Shown: piece after piece, positions 36,654-45,044 of the stretch
Numbering within the stretch: the stretch's first letter is position 1
Layout of the letters: the number at the start of each line of letters is the position of its first letter
Assembly: GCA_034667465.1 (NCBI GenBank)
Contig: JAXDJV010000007.1
Location: forward strand, 62,001-126,000
DNA: 64,000 nt
Reading direction: 5' to 3'
From: JAOBAU01 sp034667465
GTDB taxonomy: Bacteria > Acidobacteriota > Thermoanaerobaculia > Gp7-AA8
Made by a program: the position numbers and the translations under genes
Notes under the pieces: generated by a model
What the model was told of the DNA's origin: nothing
What the model saw: the letters and a program-made list of their open reading frames with translations, nothing else
Databases searched by the model: none

Positions 36654-36848
36654 TTACGGCGTTCGCGTGCGTGGCGATACGCACTCGATGAGAAACCGTT
36701 CGACGTCGGCTTTCGCGTAGGTTACGTGCGTCGCCGAGACTCGCACCCATCCATGCGGGCCTCGCCCCTGCCACCGCCACTTCGCGAGCGTCCGGGTCTT
36801 GATACCAATCAGTTGTGCAACGCGCGCTGCTGAGATGCGCTCTTCCAA
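36654..36848 (-). CDS. xis: Excisionase-like helix-turn-helix protein
   Basis: This 64-residue MerR/AlpA-type HTH protein starts MEERISAARVAQLIGIKTRT, with the recognition helix near LAKWRWQG and a wing near WVRVSATHVTY, then ADVERFL. Small proteins of this type beside an integrase act as excisionases (recombination directionality factors). It lies 13 nt upstream of int, and the region between it and the tRNA contains inverted repeats that could be its binding sites. It could instead be a transcriptional regulator of int. Confidence 0.75.
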   Translation of the reverse strand: MEERISAARVAQLIGIKTRTLAKWRWQGRGPHGWVRVSATHVTYAKADVERFLIECVSPRTRTP

Positions 36849-36969
36849 CGCCGGCCTCCGTTACGGAGACCACGATGGGAGAGAGCTTCGCGCCACGAGC
36901 GGAATGGATCGGAATGAGTTGGGAGGAAGGAGAAAAGGAGAAGCGTGTAGAGACCACCGTAGAGACTCC

Positions 36970-37006
36970 TCAAGTTGGAGTCATTAGTGATATCCGCGTA
37001 ACTTGA
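36970..37006. promoter_or_regulatory. Candidate integrase/excisionase arm sites next to the attachment site
   Basis: TCAAGTT (36970-36976) faces AACTTGA (37000-37006), 10 nt from the tRNA 3' end. ACTCC-TCAAGT-TGGAGT forms another small hairpin overlapping the left arm. Position between xis and the tRNA suggests arm-type binding sites. The rest of 36849-37015 should hold the xis-int promoter. Confidence 0.4.
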
Positions 37007-37015
37007 AGAATCTAA

Positions 37016-37090
37016 TGGAGCGGGCGAGGGGGCTCGAACCCGTGACATCAAGCTTGGGAAGCTCCCACTCTACCACTGAGCTACGCCCGC
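37016..37090 (-). tRNA. tRNA-Gly (CCC), island attachment site
   Basis: This 75-nt cloverleaf with encoded CCA has acceptor GCGGGCG/CGCCCGC, anticodon loop TTCCCAA (anticodon CCC) and T-loop TTCGAGC, and is close to the usual bacterial tRNA-Gly(CCC). Two pairs are imperfect: G27-G43 in the anticodon stem and C50-C64 in the T stem. The 3' end points at the integrase, as expected if the island integrated there. Confidence 0.93.
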
Positions 37091-37725
37091 CAGATACCGT
37101 AACTCCTGTGCTTTCAGGTAGATACGGTCACCGAAGACCAACACGAAGTGCGAAATCCAGTTTACCACGTTCCTCTCTGTCCACGAGAGTCAACGGGTGC
37201 CCAGGAGTCCCAAATAGAGACCGAAACGGAGACGCTGATCGTGACGTGATAGAGGCTCAGTCCGCCCGTCGCGCGTCCGGCGAAAAGCACAATGCGCGCA
37301 ACGCTACATTGGACGCGCAACACGCCGCGCACAGGCTCAGCGCGTGTTCAGCGGCAAGCGCCCGCCGTTGCCAGAAGCTCGCAGGTTCCGAGGTTTTCTG
37401 TTCGGAGTGCGGTTGGCGGCGGCACGCTCGTGAAGTTGTTGAATGACGTCGCCTTCCGCCTCCACCCCGATCCTCCGACTCCGCCAAAAGTCGTGGAGCA
37501 CGGCGCCATCGCTCCGGACGCCCGTATTCGCGTCGAACCCATCGTCCCCGCGCCGCCCTCGCGGCGGATCGCGTACTGAGGGCGACAGCCGTCACCGATG
37601 ACGGTGATCGCCAACACGCTCGCATTTCATCTTGCGCTGCTAATCAAGACATTGCGAACGACCAGAGTCCGCGCTGAGCAGTTTGTATTTGCGGCTTGAG
37701 CTCGATCGCCTTAAGGGAGCTCGTT
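37091..37725. other. Intergenic region without a supported gene
   Basis: No convincing reading frame is seen. Features visible are an imperfect hairpin (ACCGTA...TACGGT) just upstream of the tRNA 5' end (about 37097-37128), a palindrome TCACCG-ATGA-CGGTGA (37592-37607), and an AAGGGAG Shine-Dalgarno before the gene at 37726. It might contain a decayed older insertion. Confidence 0.5.
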
Positions 37726-39918
37726 ATGAGAAACATATTGATAGGCGCAGCCATCTGGATCGCATCCATAACCGCAGTATCTGCATCGACAAGGATCATT
37801 CCCGTTGCCGGGCATCTACCCGGTTCGAACGGCACGAGCTGGACGACCGACATCAGCCTGACCAACAGCGAACCCTCCGCGGTGGTGGTCGAGCTGGTGT
37901 TCCGCCCCGAGGATGGAATCGCGAGGACGCGGTCACTCACGCTGGAGGCAAATCAATCGATCCTCCTCGAGGATGCGGTCGGACCAACGAAATTTTCGGG
38001 CACGAACCCCGCCTCGTGGCTCGGCCAGCTCGAGGTGCGTTCAACCGGCAATGTGAACGCGACGGCACACATCTTTACGCAAGCCAGCGCGGGCGGGACC
38101 TACGGGAGCACGTACGAAGACTTCGATCCGTCCGTTCTCTCGACGCTCGGCTCAATTGCGGGGCTGATCAACAGCGCGCACTTCCGCTCGAACATCGCGT
38201 TTGCGAACTCAAACGATCAATCGAACTCCTTTGACTACGTCCTCCGCCGCGAGGACGGAAGCGTTGCCGCAACGCGACACCTCGACGTGCCGGCACATTC
38301 GACTCGGCAGATCTCGATCGGCGACGATGTGGCAACGTCGCCTGACGATCGCCGCCTGTCGCTGACCTGGACGGCTGCAAGCGGCGGATATGTGATCGGC
38401 AGCATCATCGACAACAAGTCCGGCGATCCGACCAGCGCGCCGTCTACGTCGCGCGACACGACGTCGCTTTTCTTTCCGGTGGTCGGCAAGACGCCGGGAA
38501 GCAGTGCCACATTCTGGTCCACGACGGCCGTCGTCACCTCGGATGCCGACAGCAGTGGAAGCGTCACGTTCGTCTACATGGATAACGCAAGCGGCACGAC
38601 ATACACAAAGACGGCGGATCTTTCCGCTCGCAGCACGGTGAAGAGCGATGATCTCAACGCGTTCGTCGGCGCTCCGCTGGGAACGGGATCACTGACTATC
38701 AAATCGACGACGGCCATCGTCAGCGCGATTCGCGTTTTCAACACGCAAACCGACGGTTCCACTTTCGGGTCCGCAATCCTGCCGCAAAGTACCGTCGTGC
38801 AGGCGTCCAGGGTGCGCGTCGACGGCGTGCGGCGCGACGACGATTACCGCCTGAACGTGGCCATCTCCAACGACGATTCGAACGCGACCGGCGGCACCGT
38901 TCGGCTCTTCGACGATCACGGTGTCGAGGTTGAGGTCGAGCCGTTTCACGTCGAGCATGGCAAGTCGACGCAGGTGTCGATGTCGGGCGGCGCGGCGAAG
39001 GTGCACGCCGGCCAGATCGAGGTCGAAACCGAGAATGGCGTTGCCGTTACGGTGATCGCTTCCAATGTCGACAATCACACCGGCGACACAATCCAGCACG
39101 AGTCGGAGCAGGAGAACGAACGGCAGACCGAGATCGAAGTCGAGATCACTCCCGGCACCGCACCGGCCGGGTCACCAATCGCGTTCAGCCTGAAGCACGC
39201 CGGCTCGAATGTGACAGCGGTTTCGTGGACGTTCGGTGATGGCACTTCCGGAACTGGAACGGCCGCGATCCACACGTACGCCTCGGCCGGTGAGTTCGAG
39301 ATAAACGCCCTGGTTACGCTGACGGGTGGAAGCATCGTTCGCATTCGCGAAGACGTGCACGTTATGAGTACGGGTGTTGGCACCGGCACGGGATCGATCG
39401 ATTTCACCTGGTCGCCGTCCGCGCCCGGCGCGGGGCAGGCGGTCGTCTTCACCGCCTCGGGTGCCAGCGCGGGGGGAACCTTCAACTGGAAGTTTCCTGG
39501 CGATGTTCGCAAGAGCGGCAACGTCGTGATGTTCACGTTTGCTGCTGCCGGTTCCTGCGAAGTGGAACTTGAGCTCGAACACGCCGGAAGCGAGACGCTG
39601 CACATAACTCATCTCGTCACCGTCGGCGGCGGCGCAGGTCCGGGCTCGGGCTCGGGCCAGAACGTGACGTCGATCGACTTCATATCGTCACCGCAGGCAC
39701 CGAAAGCCGGGCAGGCAGCGATCTTCACCGCATCGTTCGATCGCCAGCCGCCGGCCGGATCCGTGGTGAAGTGGCGCTTTCCCGACAACTCGCGGCCGGA
39801 AGGGACGACCGCCACCTACACGTTTGGCGCTGCCGGAACGTATACGGTTCGCGTGCAGATCGAACAGCCGGGCCAGCCCTCCATCGAGCGCGAGAAAAGC
39901 GTCACCGTCGCGCCGTAA
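37726..39918 (+). CDS. Secreted protein with beta-sandwich repeats and three PKD domains
   Basis: This protein of 730 residues has a signal peptide (MRNILIGAAIWIASITAVSA); the ATG at 37726 has an AAGGGAG Shine-Dalgarno. The first half has about two related modules starting RIIPVAGHLPGSNGTSWTT and FFPVVGKTPGSSATFWSTT, probably beta-sandwiches. The last 270 residues have three PKD-type domains (VSWTFGDGTSGTG, FNWKFPGDVRKSG, VKWRFPDNSRPEG). Such proteins act at the cell surface in adhesion or polymer binding. It is the first chromosomal gene beyond the tRNA and is followed by a hairpin terminator. Confidence 0.72.
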   Translation: MRNILIGAAIWIASITAVSASTRIIPVAGHLPGSNGTSWTTDISLTNSEPSAVVVELVFRPEDGIARTRSLTLEANQSILLEDAVGPTKFSGTNPASWLGQLEVRSTGNVNATAHIFTQASAGGTYGSTYEDFDPSVLSTLGSIAGLINSAHFRSNIAFANSNDQSNSFDYVLRREDGSVAATRHLDVPAHSTRQISIGDDVATSPDDRRLSLTWTAASGGYVIGSIIDNKSGDPTSAPSTSRDTTSLFFPVVGKTPGSSATFWSTTAVVTSDADSSGSVTFVYMDNASGTTYTKTADLSARSTVKSDDLNAFVGAPLGTGSLTIKSTTAIVSAIRVFNTQTDGSTFGSAILPQSTVVQASRVRVDGVRRDDDYRLNVAISNDDSNATGGTVRLFDDHGVEVEVEPFHVEHGKSTQVSMSGGAAKVHAGQIEVETENGVAVTVIASNVDNHTGDTIQHESEQENERQTEIEVEITPGTAPAGSPIAFSLKHAGSNVTAVSWTFGDGTSGTGTAAIHTYASAGEFEINALVTLTGGSIVRIREDVHVMSTGVGTGTGSIDFTWSPSAPGAGQAVVFTASGASAGGTFNWKFPGDVRKSGNVVMFTFAAAGSCEVELELEHAGSETLHITHLVTVGGGAGPGSGSGQNVTSIDFISSPQAPKAGQAAIFTASFDRQPPAGSVVKWRFPDNSRPEGTTATYTFGAAGTYTVRVQIEQPGQPSIEREKSVTVAP

Positions 39919-39940
39919 CTCCACGCGCGTATTCACCAGC

Positions 39941-39969
39941 CGGCAGGCCGCGAAACTCGCGGCCTGCCG
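39941..39969. terminator. Hairpin terminator between convergent genes
   Basis: CGGCAGGCCGCGA, loop AACT, CGCGGCCTGCCG forms a strong stem of about 12 bp between the PKD protein (ends 39918) and the lipoprotein (ends 40056), which converge. There is no long T tract. Confidence 0.65.
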
Positions 39970-40055
39970 TTGGGCGTGCTTCGTTTCGATCGCAACACAA
40001 GGCGTCGCTCAAAGGGATCGCTGACGAGATGACCGTCTACAAAATTCCGTAGGCG

Positions 40056-40505
40056 CTACCGTCCCGCGAGGTCGATCGTTGACGTGAACAGCTTCTGCAT
40101 TGGACCTGTTGGCGTGTCGAAATACGCCACACCGCGGAGCGTCGTCGGCTCGACAACATGCGTTCGCATCGAGCCGGTGGCGGTTCCCCACATCGCGAAC
40201 GTTGCGGTCTCGGTCGAATGCGGCGGGATCGCAAGGTTGAACATCTCGGAGCGAGTGGGGAGCTGATAGTAGCCGCCGCTGGTGCTTCGGAGCTCGATGC
40301 GGCGCAACGTCAGTTGCTGGTCGGCGTTGTTGGTGATCTCGAGGGCGTAACGCAACCTGACCGTGCCGTTGCTGTAGAGGAAATCCGATGGCTCGTTCGC
40401 CTGGCCGAGCTGGAGCTCCGGTTGCGGAAACGCCGGCTTGCCATCCTTCGATGATGACGCGCAGGCGGCGAGCAGGAGGACAATGATGGCAGCGATTTTT
40501 TTCAT
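40056..40505 (-). CDS. Small lipoprotein of unknown function
   Basis: This 149-residue protein has a lipoprotein signal MKKIAAIIVLLLAAC (lipobox LLAAC, lipidated Cys15). The mature part is a probable beta-sandwich (RLRYALEITNNADQQLTLRR). The ATG at 40505 overlaps the symporter stop by 4 nt. No family is recognised; it is likely in the outer or inner membrane facing the periplasm. Co-expression with a dicarboxylate symporter may be incidental. Confidence 0.7.
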   Translation of the reverse strand: MKKIAAIIVLLLAACASSSKDGKPAFPQPELQLGQANEPSDFLYSNGTVRLRYALEITNNADQQLTLRRIELRSTSGGYYQLPTRSEMFNLAIPPHSTETATFAMWGTATGSMRTHVVEPTTLRGVAYFDTPTGPMQKLFTSTIDLAGR

Positions 40506-41911
40506 GACACGATCGCCAGCTGGCCGGTCACTTCTTCCAGCTCTGCCTCTTCGGCAACCCATTCGCTGGTGCGGAACGACTTCTCCCATCGCGCGATCAC
40601 GACGGTCGCGAGGCAGTTGCCGATCACGTTCACGCATGTACGCGCCATATCCATCAGCTCATCCACTCCGAGAATCACCAGCACCCCTTCGGCCGGCAGG
40701 CCGAACGACGCGAGCGTCCCGAGCAGAATGACGAGCGATGCACGAGGCACACCCGCGACGCCTTTCGACGTCAGCATCAGCGTCAGCATCATGAAAATCT
40801 GCTGCGTCCACGTCATGTGCACGCCGGCGGCCTGCGCGACGAAGACCGAAGCGAGCGCGAGATAAAGCGTCGTTCCGTCGAGATTGAAGCTGTAGCCGGT
40901 CGGCAGCACGAAGCCGACGATTCGCCGCGGAACGCCGAGGCGCTGCATGTTCTCCATCGCCTTCGGCAGCGCAGATTCCGATGACGTCGTCGCGAACGCG
41001 ATCGTGGCCGGTGTTTTCACGGCGCGAAGGAAATCGCGGATCGGCACGCGGAACAGCAGCGCCACCGGCAGGAGCACGAGGAGCAGGAAGACGATCAGCG
41101 CGCCGTACAACGTCCCGACGAGCATGCTGAGATTCAGCAGGACGCGGAAGCCGTGTCCTTCCTTCATCGAATGCCCGAGCGTGTTCGCCATCGCCGCGCC
41201 GACGCCGATCGGCGCGAACTGCATCACGAACTCGGTGAAGCGAAACATGATGTCGGCGAGCGATTCACACCACCCGACGACGTGCCTGGCTTTCTCGCCG
41301 ATGCTCGTCACCGCGAGCGCGAAGAGCACCGAGAAGACGACGATCTGCAGCACGTCGCCTTCCGCCATCGCCTTGATGATCGACGTCGGCGCGAGGTGGC
41401 CGATGATGTCGCCGAACGTCTGCGGCTTGCCCGGCGCTTCCGGCGCCGTCAGTCCTTTCGCGACCGCGTCTGCGGCGGCGGACGCGCTGGCAGCAGCCGT
41501 CGCTGAATCGCCGCGCTGTGCGGCCGCCTGCGATTCGGCGGCGAGCTTCTTCGCACGATCGGCGAGCACCGCTTTGTTCTCTTCCTGCTTCCTGCCGGCC
41601 AGCGAAACACCGACGCCCGGCTTCGTGATGTTGACCGCCGCGAGCCCGATGAAGAGCGCGAACGTCGTCACGATCTCGAAGTAGACGAGCGACTTCAGTC
41701 CGATGCGGCCGACCTGTTTGATGTCGCCGGTGCCGGCGATGCCGATCACGAGCGTCGAAAAAATCAGCGGCGCGATGATCGACTTGATCAGGTTCAGGAA
41801 CAGGATCGACAGCGGGCGCATGGCCAGACCCCAGTCGGGGGCGAGCCATCCGAGAAAGATTCCGGCGAAGAGACCGATGAAGATCTTCGTGGTGAGCGAG
41901 ATTTTCGGCAT
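40502..41911 (-). CDS. Dicarboxylate/amino acid:cation symporter (SDF/DAACS family)
   Basis: This 469-residue membrane protein has the DAACS hallmarks: FSTLVIGIAGTGD, FNLDGTTLYLALASVF and SKGVAGVPRASLVILLGT, with re-entrant hairpin serine-rich segments. It would import C4-dicarboxylates or acidic amino acids with Na+ or H+. An Ala- and Lys-rich loop of about 45 residues (about 105-150; AAAQRGDSATAAASASAAAD) between early helices is longer than in DctA/GltP and would be soluble. It is followed by a lipoprotein with a 4-nt overlap. Confidence 0.88.
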   Translation of the reverse strand: MPKISLTTKIFIGLFAGIFLGWLAPDWGLAMRPLSILFLNLIKSIIAPLIFSTLVIGIAGTGDIKQVGRIGLKSLVYFEIVTTFALFIGLAAVNITKPGVGVSLAGRKQEENKAVLADRAKKLAAESQAAAQRGDSATAAASASAAADAVAKGLTAPEAPGKPQTFGDIIGHLAPTSIIKAMAEGDVLQIVVFSVLFALAVTSIGEKARHVVGWCESLADIMFRFTEFVMQFAPIGVGAAMANTLGHSMKEGHGFRVLLNLSMLVGTLYGALIVFLLLVLLPVALLFRVPIRDFLRAVKTPATIAFATTSSESALPKAMENMQRLGVPRRIVGFVLPTGYSFNLDGTTLYLALASVFVAQAAGVHMTWTQQIFMMLTLMLTSKGVAGVPRASLVILLGTLASFGLPAEGVLVILGVDELMDMARTCVNVIGNCLATVVIARWEKSFRTSEWVAEEAELEEVTGQLAIVS

Positions 41912-41936
41912 GCGCCGCGAAGTGTAACCGGACGCG

Positions 41937-43502
41937 TCAGTTGCGGCGAAGGCTGAATGCGTGAAACGCGGCCGCGCTGCCGGCGAATGCGATCGCGATC
42001 GCCGCGTATCCGGCCATGACGAGCGGCGTCGTGACGCCGTTCAGTCCCGCGTAATCGAGTGCGGGATTCGCTCCCTTGTCATTCATGGCGATGTACCAGA
42101 AGAGCAGAAACGCGACGATGAACGCCTTCGGATTCGCGCTGACGACGCCGAGCATCGTCGCCGCCGCGCAGACGAACACGATCGCGATGACGAGCGGGGC
42201 GAGTGCAGCGGGACGAGCGAGCGCGAAGCGGACGATCGCTCCGGCGAAGAACGCGATACCGATGACCAGCGATGCTGCCAGCTTCCAGATGACGAAGCGC
42301 TCGCGCAGTTGCGGCGCGGCGCGGACGAGCGCGGTCGTACCGGCGCGCGATTCGCGGCACGCGACGTCGGCGATCGCGATCGCCAGCGCACCGAAAACGA
42401 TCGGCAGCAGACCGATCACGCTCTTCATCGGGATCACGAGCGAAAGAATATTGAAGACGATGATGGCGATGAACGCGATCGGCATCGCGCTCACGGTCAG
42501 CATCGCATCGAGCACGACCGAACGCGCGAACGTCGCCCGTCCGCCGCTCGGCGTCAGCGCGAACATCAGCCGCGCGAACGGTTTCGCGAGCGCGTTGATG
42601 CGACCGACCCAGTTGCGTTTCGCTTTCTCCGTGACGCGCACGCGCGCCGGATCGAAACGATGGAAGAAGAGCGACGCGACGCCGAGGATTGGCGCGGCCA
42701 GGAGACACGTCCCGATGCGCGGCAGCACGAGCTTCCACGTCGACGGCAAACCGCCGAACACGAAGACCCCTTTGCTCGCGTCGAACGTCGACGAGCCGAT
42801 CGACACCTGATTCGTGTGCAGCGTGATCCGCAGCGATTCGAAGAGATAGCCGGTACCGGAGATGTCGAAGATCCCGATCCAGCCGAGTGACTGCGCCGAT
42901 TTGTCGGTCATCGCCGCGACCACGCCGATCGACGCCATCCAGACAAAGAAGTAAACGACGTCGCCGAAGCGGCCGGAGAGCCACGGAATCGATTCGAAGA
43001 GAATCGCAATCGCGGCGACGACGACGATCCCCGGCACGACGAGCAGCAGATACTGCTTCGCGAAAACGAACGGCTGCAGCGGCGCTTCGCCGCGCAGAAG
43101 CTGCATCATCATCGACGTTCCCATGAAGCCGCCGATGAAGGTGAAGAGGAAGGCCAGGTTGCCGGCGAACTTGCCGAAGAGATATTCGCCGCCGCGCATG
43201 CCGGTCGACGCAAGGACGAAACCGCAGCGCGTCGCGACGTCACGCCGCAGCGCGTTGGAGATGACGTAGAAGCCGATGAGGCCGATAAAGATCGTGGCCA
43301 GCGACGCGGTCCCCATCCCAACAGCGGCAGAGTTGTAGATGGCGCGCTGGCCGTTGATCTCCAGCAGCGTGCGGCCGGTCGACGGCGCCGGAACCCACAG
43401 GTACGCGCAGGCACTGAGCAGGAGAAAGAGGATCGCGGTCGACGGCCGGCGAAAGCGAATGCGAACGTCGTTGACGACGATCGCTGCGATGCGGCGAATC
43501 AC
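41937..43502 (-). CDS. ABC-2 type transporter permease
   Basis: This 521-residue protein has around ten or more hydrophobic segments and a large soluble loop between the first and second (about 60-90), as in ABC-2 permeases. It starts MIRRIAAIVVNDVRIRFRRP, the typical cytoplasmic N-terminus of this family. The ATG at 43502 overlaps the ATP-binding subunit stop by 4 nt. The transported substrate is unknown; exporters of lipids or peptides are common. Confidence 0.82.
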   Translation of the reverse strand: MIRRIAAIVVNDVRIRFRRPSTAILFLLLSACAYLWVPAPSTGRTLLEINGQRAIYNSAAVGMGTASLATIFIGLIGFYVISNALRRDVATRCGFVLASTGMRGGEYLFGKFAGNLAFLFTFIGGFMGTSMMMQLLRGEAPLQPFVFAKQYLLLVVPGIVVVAAIAILFESIPWLSGRFGDVVYFFVWMASIGVVAAMTDKSAQSLGWIGIFDISGTGYLFESLRITLHTNQVSIGSSTFDASKGVFVFGGLPSTWKLVLPRIGTCLLAAPILGVASLFFHRFDPARVRVTEKAKRNWVGRINALAKPFARLMFALTPSGGRATFARSVVLDAMLTVSAMPIAFIAIIVFNILSLVIPMKSVIGLLPIVFGALAIAIADVACRESRAGTTALVRAAPQLRERFVIWKLAASLVIGIAFFAGAIVRFALARPAALAPLVIAIVFVCAAATMLGVVSANPKAFIVAFLLFWYIAMNDKGANPALDYAGLNGVTTPLVMAGYAAIAIAFAGSAAAFHAFSLRRN

Positions 43503-44374
43503 GCCGCCCGTCCCGTCAACGCAGTTCGTTCGTTCATGGTCCAGAGATACGCATCTTCGAGCGTCGGCTCCGCCGCGATCGCGCCGGCGAACGGCTGCTC
43601 ATCGCTGACGACGCGCAGATGCACGCCGTCCGCTTTGCGTACCGCGCTCGAGATCGTGAGCCGCGCGCGCATCACATCCAACTCCGTCGACGGCATCACT
43701 CCCGCCCACACACTCCCCTCGGCGCCCCGAAGCAGTTCTTCCGGAGTTCCCATCGCGACGAGCGAGCCGCCTTTCATGATGGCGATCTCGTTCGCGACCG
43801 CTTCGACGTCGGAGACGACGTGCGTCGAGAGGATGACGAGCTTTCCGGAGCCGACTTCCGCGAGCAGATTGCGAAAGCGGACGCGTTCTTCCGGATCGAG
43901 TCCGGCCGTCGGCTCGTCAACGATGACGAGATCGGGATTGCCGATTAGCGCCTGCGCGATTCCGAGCCGCTGCTTCATGCCGCCGGAGAATCCGCCGACG
44001 GCGCGATTGGCGACCGTGTGCAGATTGACCGCTTCCAGCAATTCGCGGACGCGCTGCTTTCCGCCGGCGCCTTTCAGCGCGGCGAAGTACGAGAGGAACT
44101 CGAACGCGGTGAGGTTGTCGTAAACGCCGAAGTCCTGTGGCAGATAGCCGAGGCGGCGGCGGAGCGCGTCGGGTTTCGCGACGACGTCGACGCCATCGAA
44201 GAGGATGCGGCCGGAGGTCGGCTTCGTGATCGTGGCGATCATCTGCATCAGCGTCGTCTTCCCCGCGCCGTTGGGACCGAGCAGCCCGACGACGCCGGAG
44301 ACGTTCAGCGAGACGTCCCGCACGCCGTAGTTGCCGGAGCGGAAACGTTTGGAGACCGATTCGATGCTGAGCAT
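43499..44374 (-). CDS. ABC transporter ATP-binding protein
   Basis: This 291-residue nucleotide-binding subunit has Walker A GPNGAGKT (33-40), signature FSGGMKQRLGIAQAL, Walker B LVIVDEPTAGLD and a switch histidine in LSTHVVSD. The last 70 residues form the C-terminal domain typical of ABC-2 exporters. It energises the permease encoded immediately downstream with a 4-nt overlap. A copy of the chromosomal palindromic repeat lies upstream. Confidence 0.92.
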   Translation of the reverse strand: MLSIESVSKRFRSGNYGVRDVSLNVSGVVGLLGPNGAGKTTLMQMIATITKPTSGRILFDGVDVVAKPDALRRRLGYLPQDFGVYDNLTAFEFLSYFAALKGAGGKQRVRELLEAVNLHTVANRAVGGFSGGMKQRLGIAQALIGNPDLVIVDEPTAGLDPEERVRFRNLLAEVGSGKLVILSTHVVSDVEAVANEIAIMKGGSLVAMGTPEELLRGAEGSVWAGVMPSTELDVMRARLTISSAVRKADGVHLRVVSDEQPFAGAIAAEPTLEDAYLWTMNERTALTGRAA

Positions 44375-44420
44375 GGCGTGCTTCTACGACGAGATACGGC
44401 GGAAGTTGCGGACGGCCGCG

Positions 44421-44513
44421 CTGTCATCCTGAGCGTGAGCGAAGGATCCGGGCGTGTGGGGCGAGCAGCACGCGCCACCCGCGCAGATCCTTCGCTCACG
44501 CTCAGGATGACAG
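44421..44513. repeat. Chromosomal palindromic repeat, copy 1
   Basis: CTGTCATCCTGAGCGTGAGC faces its inverse at the other end, around a GC-rich centre of about 30 nt. The right end overlaps the 3' end of yaeQ: its stop codon (TGA) lies within the repeat. Confidence 0.85.
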
Positions 44514-45044
44514 GCGATGTTCCACGATCGTCGTGTTGAACGTCTTCCCCCCGATGTCGACGTACAGCTGCCGTTCGGTGATCGACAGCGAGATGTTCGT
44601 TCGTCGGTCAATCAGCGATGCGAACTCGTCGACGAATTTCGCATCGAACGCGTAGATCGGAATCTCGGATGCGCGATGAATCTTTTTCGCGAGGAGCTGC
44701 GGGAGGAACTGGCGGATGTCGCGATGCGTGTAGACGGCGGCGCGCCCGGCGAGCTTCATCCCGCGATGCAAACGGTCGGCGTCGGGCGCGCCGACTTCGA
44801 TCCATGCGGTCACGGTTCCGGTGAGATCGCGAATCTGCACGGCCGGTTCGTCGCCGGCCGAAACGCCCTGCGTCATCTCGATCCCTTCCTCGAATTCGAG
44901 GCAGTACGCGAGCACGCGCATCAGCATGTACTCCGCGCTTTCGGACGGATGCCGCGCCACGCGCAGGTCGAGCGTTTCGTAGACGCCGCGGTCGATGTCG
45001 GAAAGCTCGACCGTCAGGTTGTAGATCGTCGCGGTCAGCGCCAT
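44502..45044 (-). CDS. yaeQ: YaeQ family protein
   Basis: This 180-residue protein starts MALTATIYNLTVELSDIDRG and contains RVLAYCLEFEEGIEMTQGVS and EVGAPDADRLHRGMKLAGRA, highly characteristic of YaeQ. YaeQ has a PD-(D/E)XK-like fold; its cellular role is unsettled. I choose the ATG at 45044, which overlaps the M28 peptidase stop by 10 nt. The final residues and stop (VEHRLSS) fall in the palindromic repeat, so the repeat appears to have replaced the natural C-terminus. Confidence 0.9.
   Translation of the reverse strand: MALTATIYNLTVELSDIDRGVYETLDLRVARHPSESAEYMLMRVLAYCLEFEEGIEMTQGVSAGDEPAVQIRDLTGTVTAWIEVGAPDADRLHRGMKLAGRAAVYTHRDIRQFLPQLLAKKIHRASEIPIYAFDAKFVDEFASLIDRRTNISLSITERQLYVDIGGKTFNTTIVEHRLSS

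Larger units (their letters stand above)
1..37016. mobile_element. tRNA-Gly-integrated genomic island carrying defence genes (right part; left end outside window)
   Basis: The right border is the 3' end of a tRNA-Gly gene at 37016. A tyrosine integrase and a small HTH excisionase-like gene sit immediately inside it, the classic layout of an element integrated at a tRNA 3' end. Inside are mobile-element functions (replication-relaxation protein, Ssb, VirD4/HerA-like ATPase) and defence cargo (Hachiman, a Type III-like RM pair, the Dpd restriction genes). The chromosomal palindromic repeat seen four times at 44-55 kb was not noticed here, and by eye the codon use is less extreme in GC. No relaxase or type IV secretion set is visible, so self-transfer is not supported from this window. 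I did not find the second attachment-site copy, which should lie left of position 1. Confidence 0.8.

Noticed and set aside
37292..37579. Possible 95-residue plus-strand gene after the tRNA
   Set aside because: No ribosome-binding site, no domain, and an equally long frame on the other strand; it looks non-coding.
41961..42890. Long Arg/Asp-rich reading frame opposite the ABC permease
   Set aside because: Composition is typical of an antisense shadow of a high-GC gene; the permease on the other strand has clear transmembrane segments and couples to its ATPase gene.
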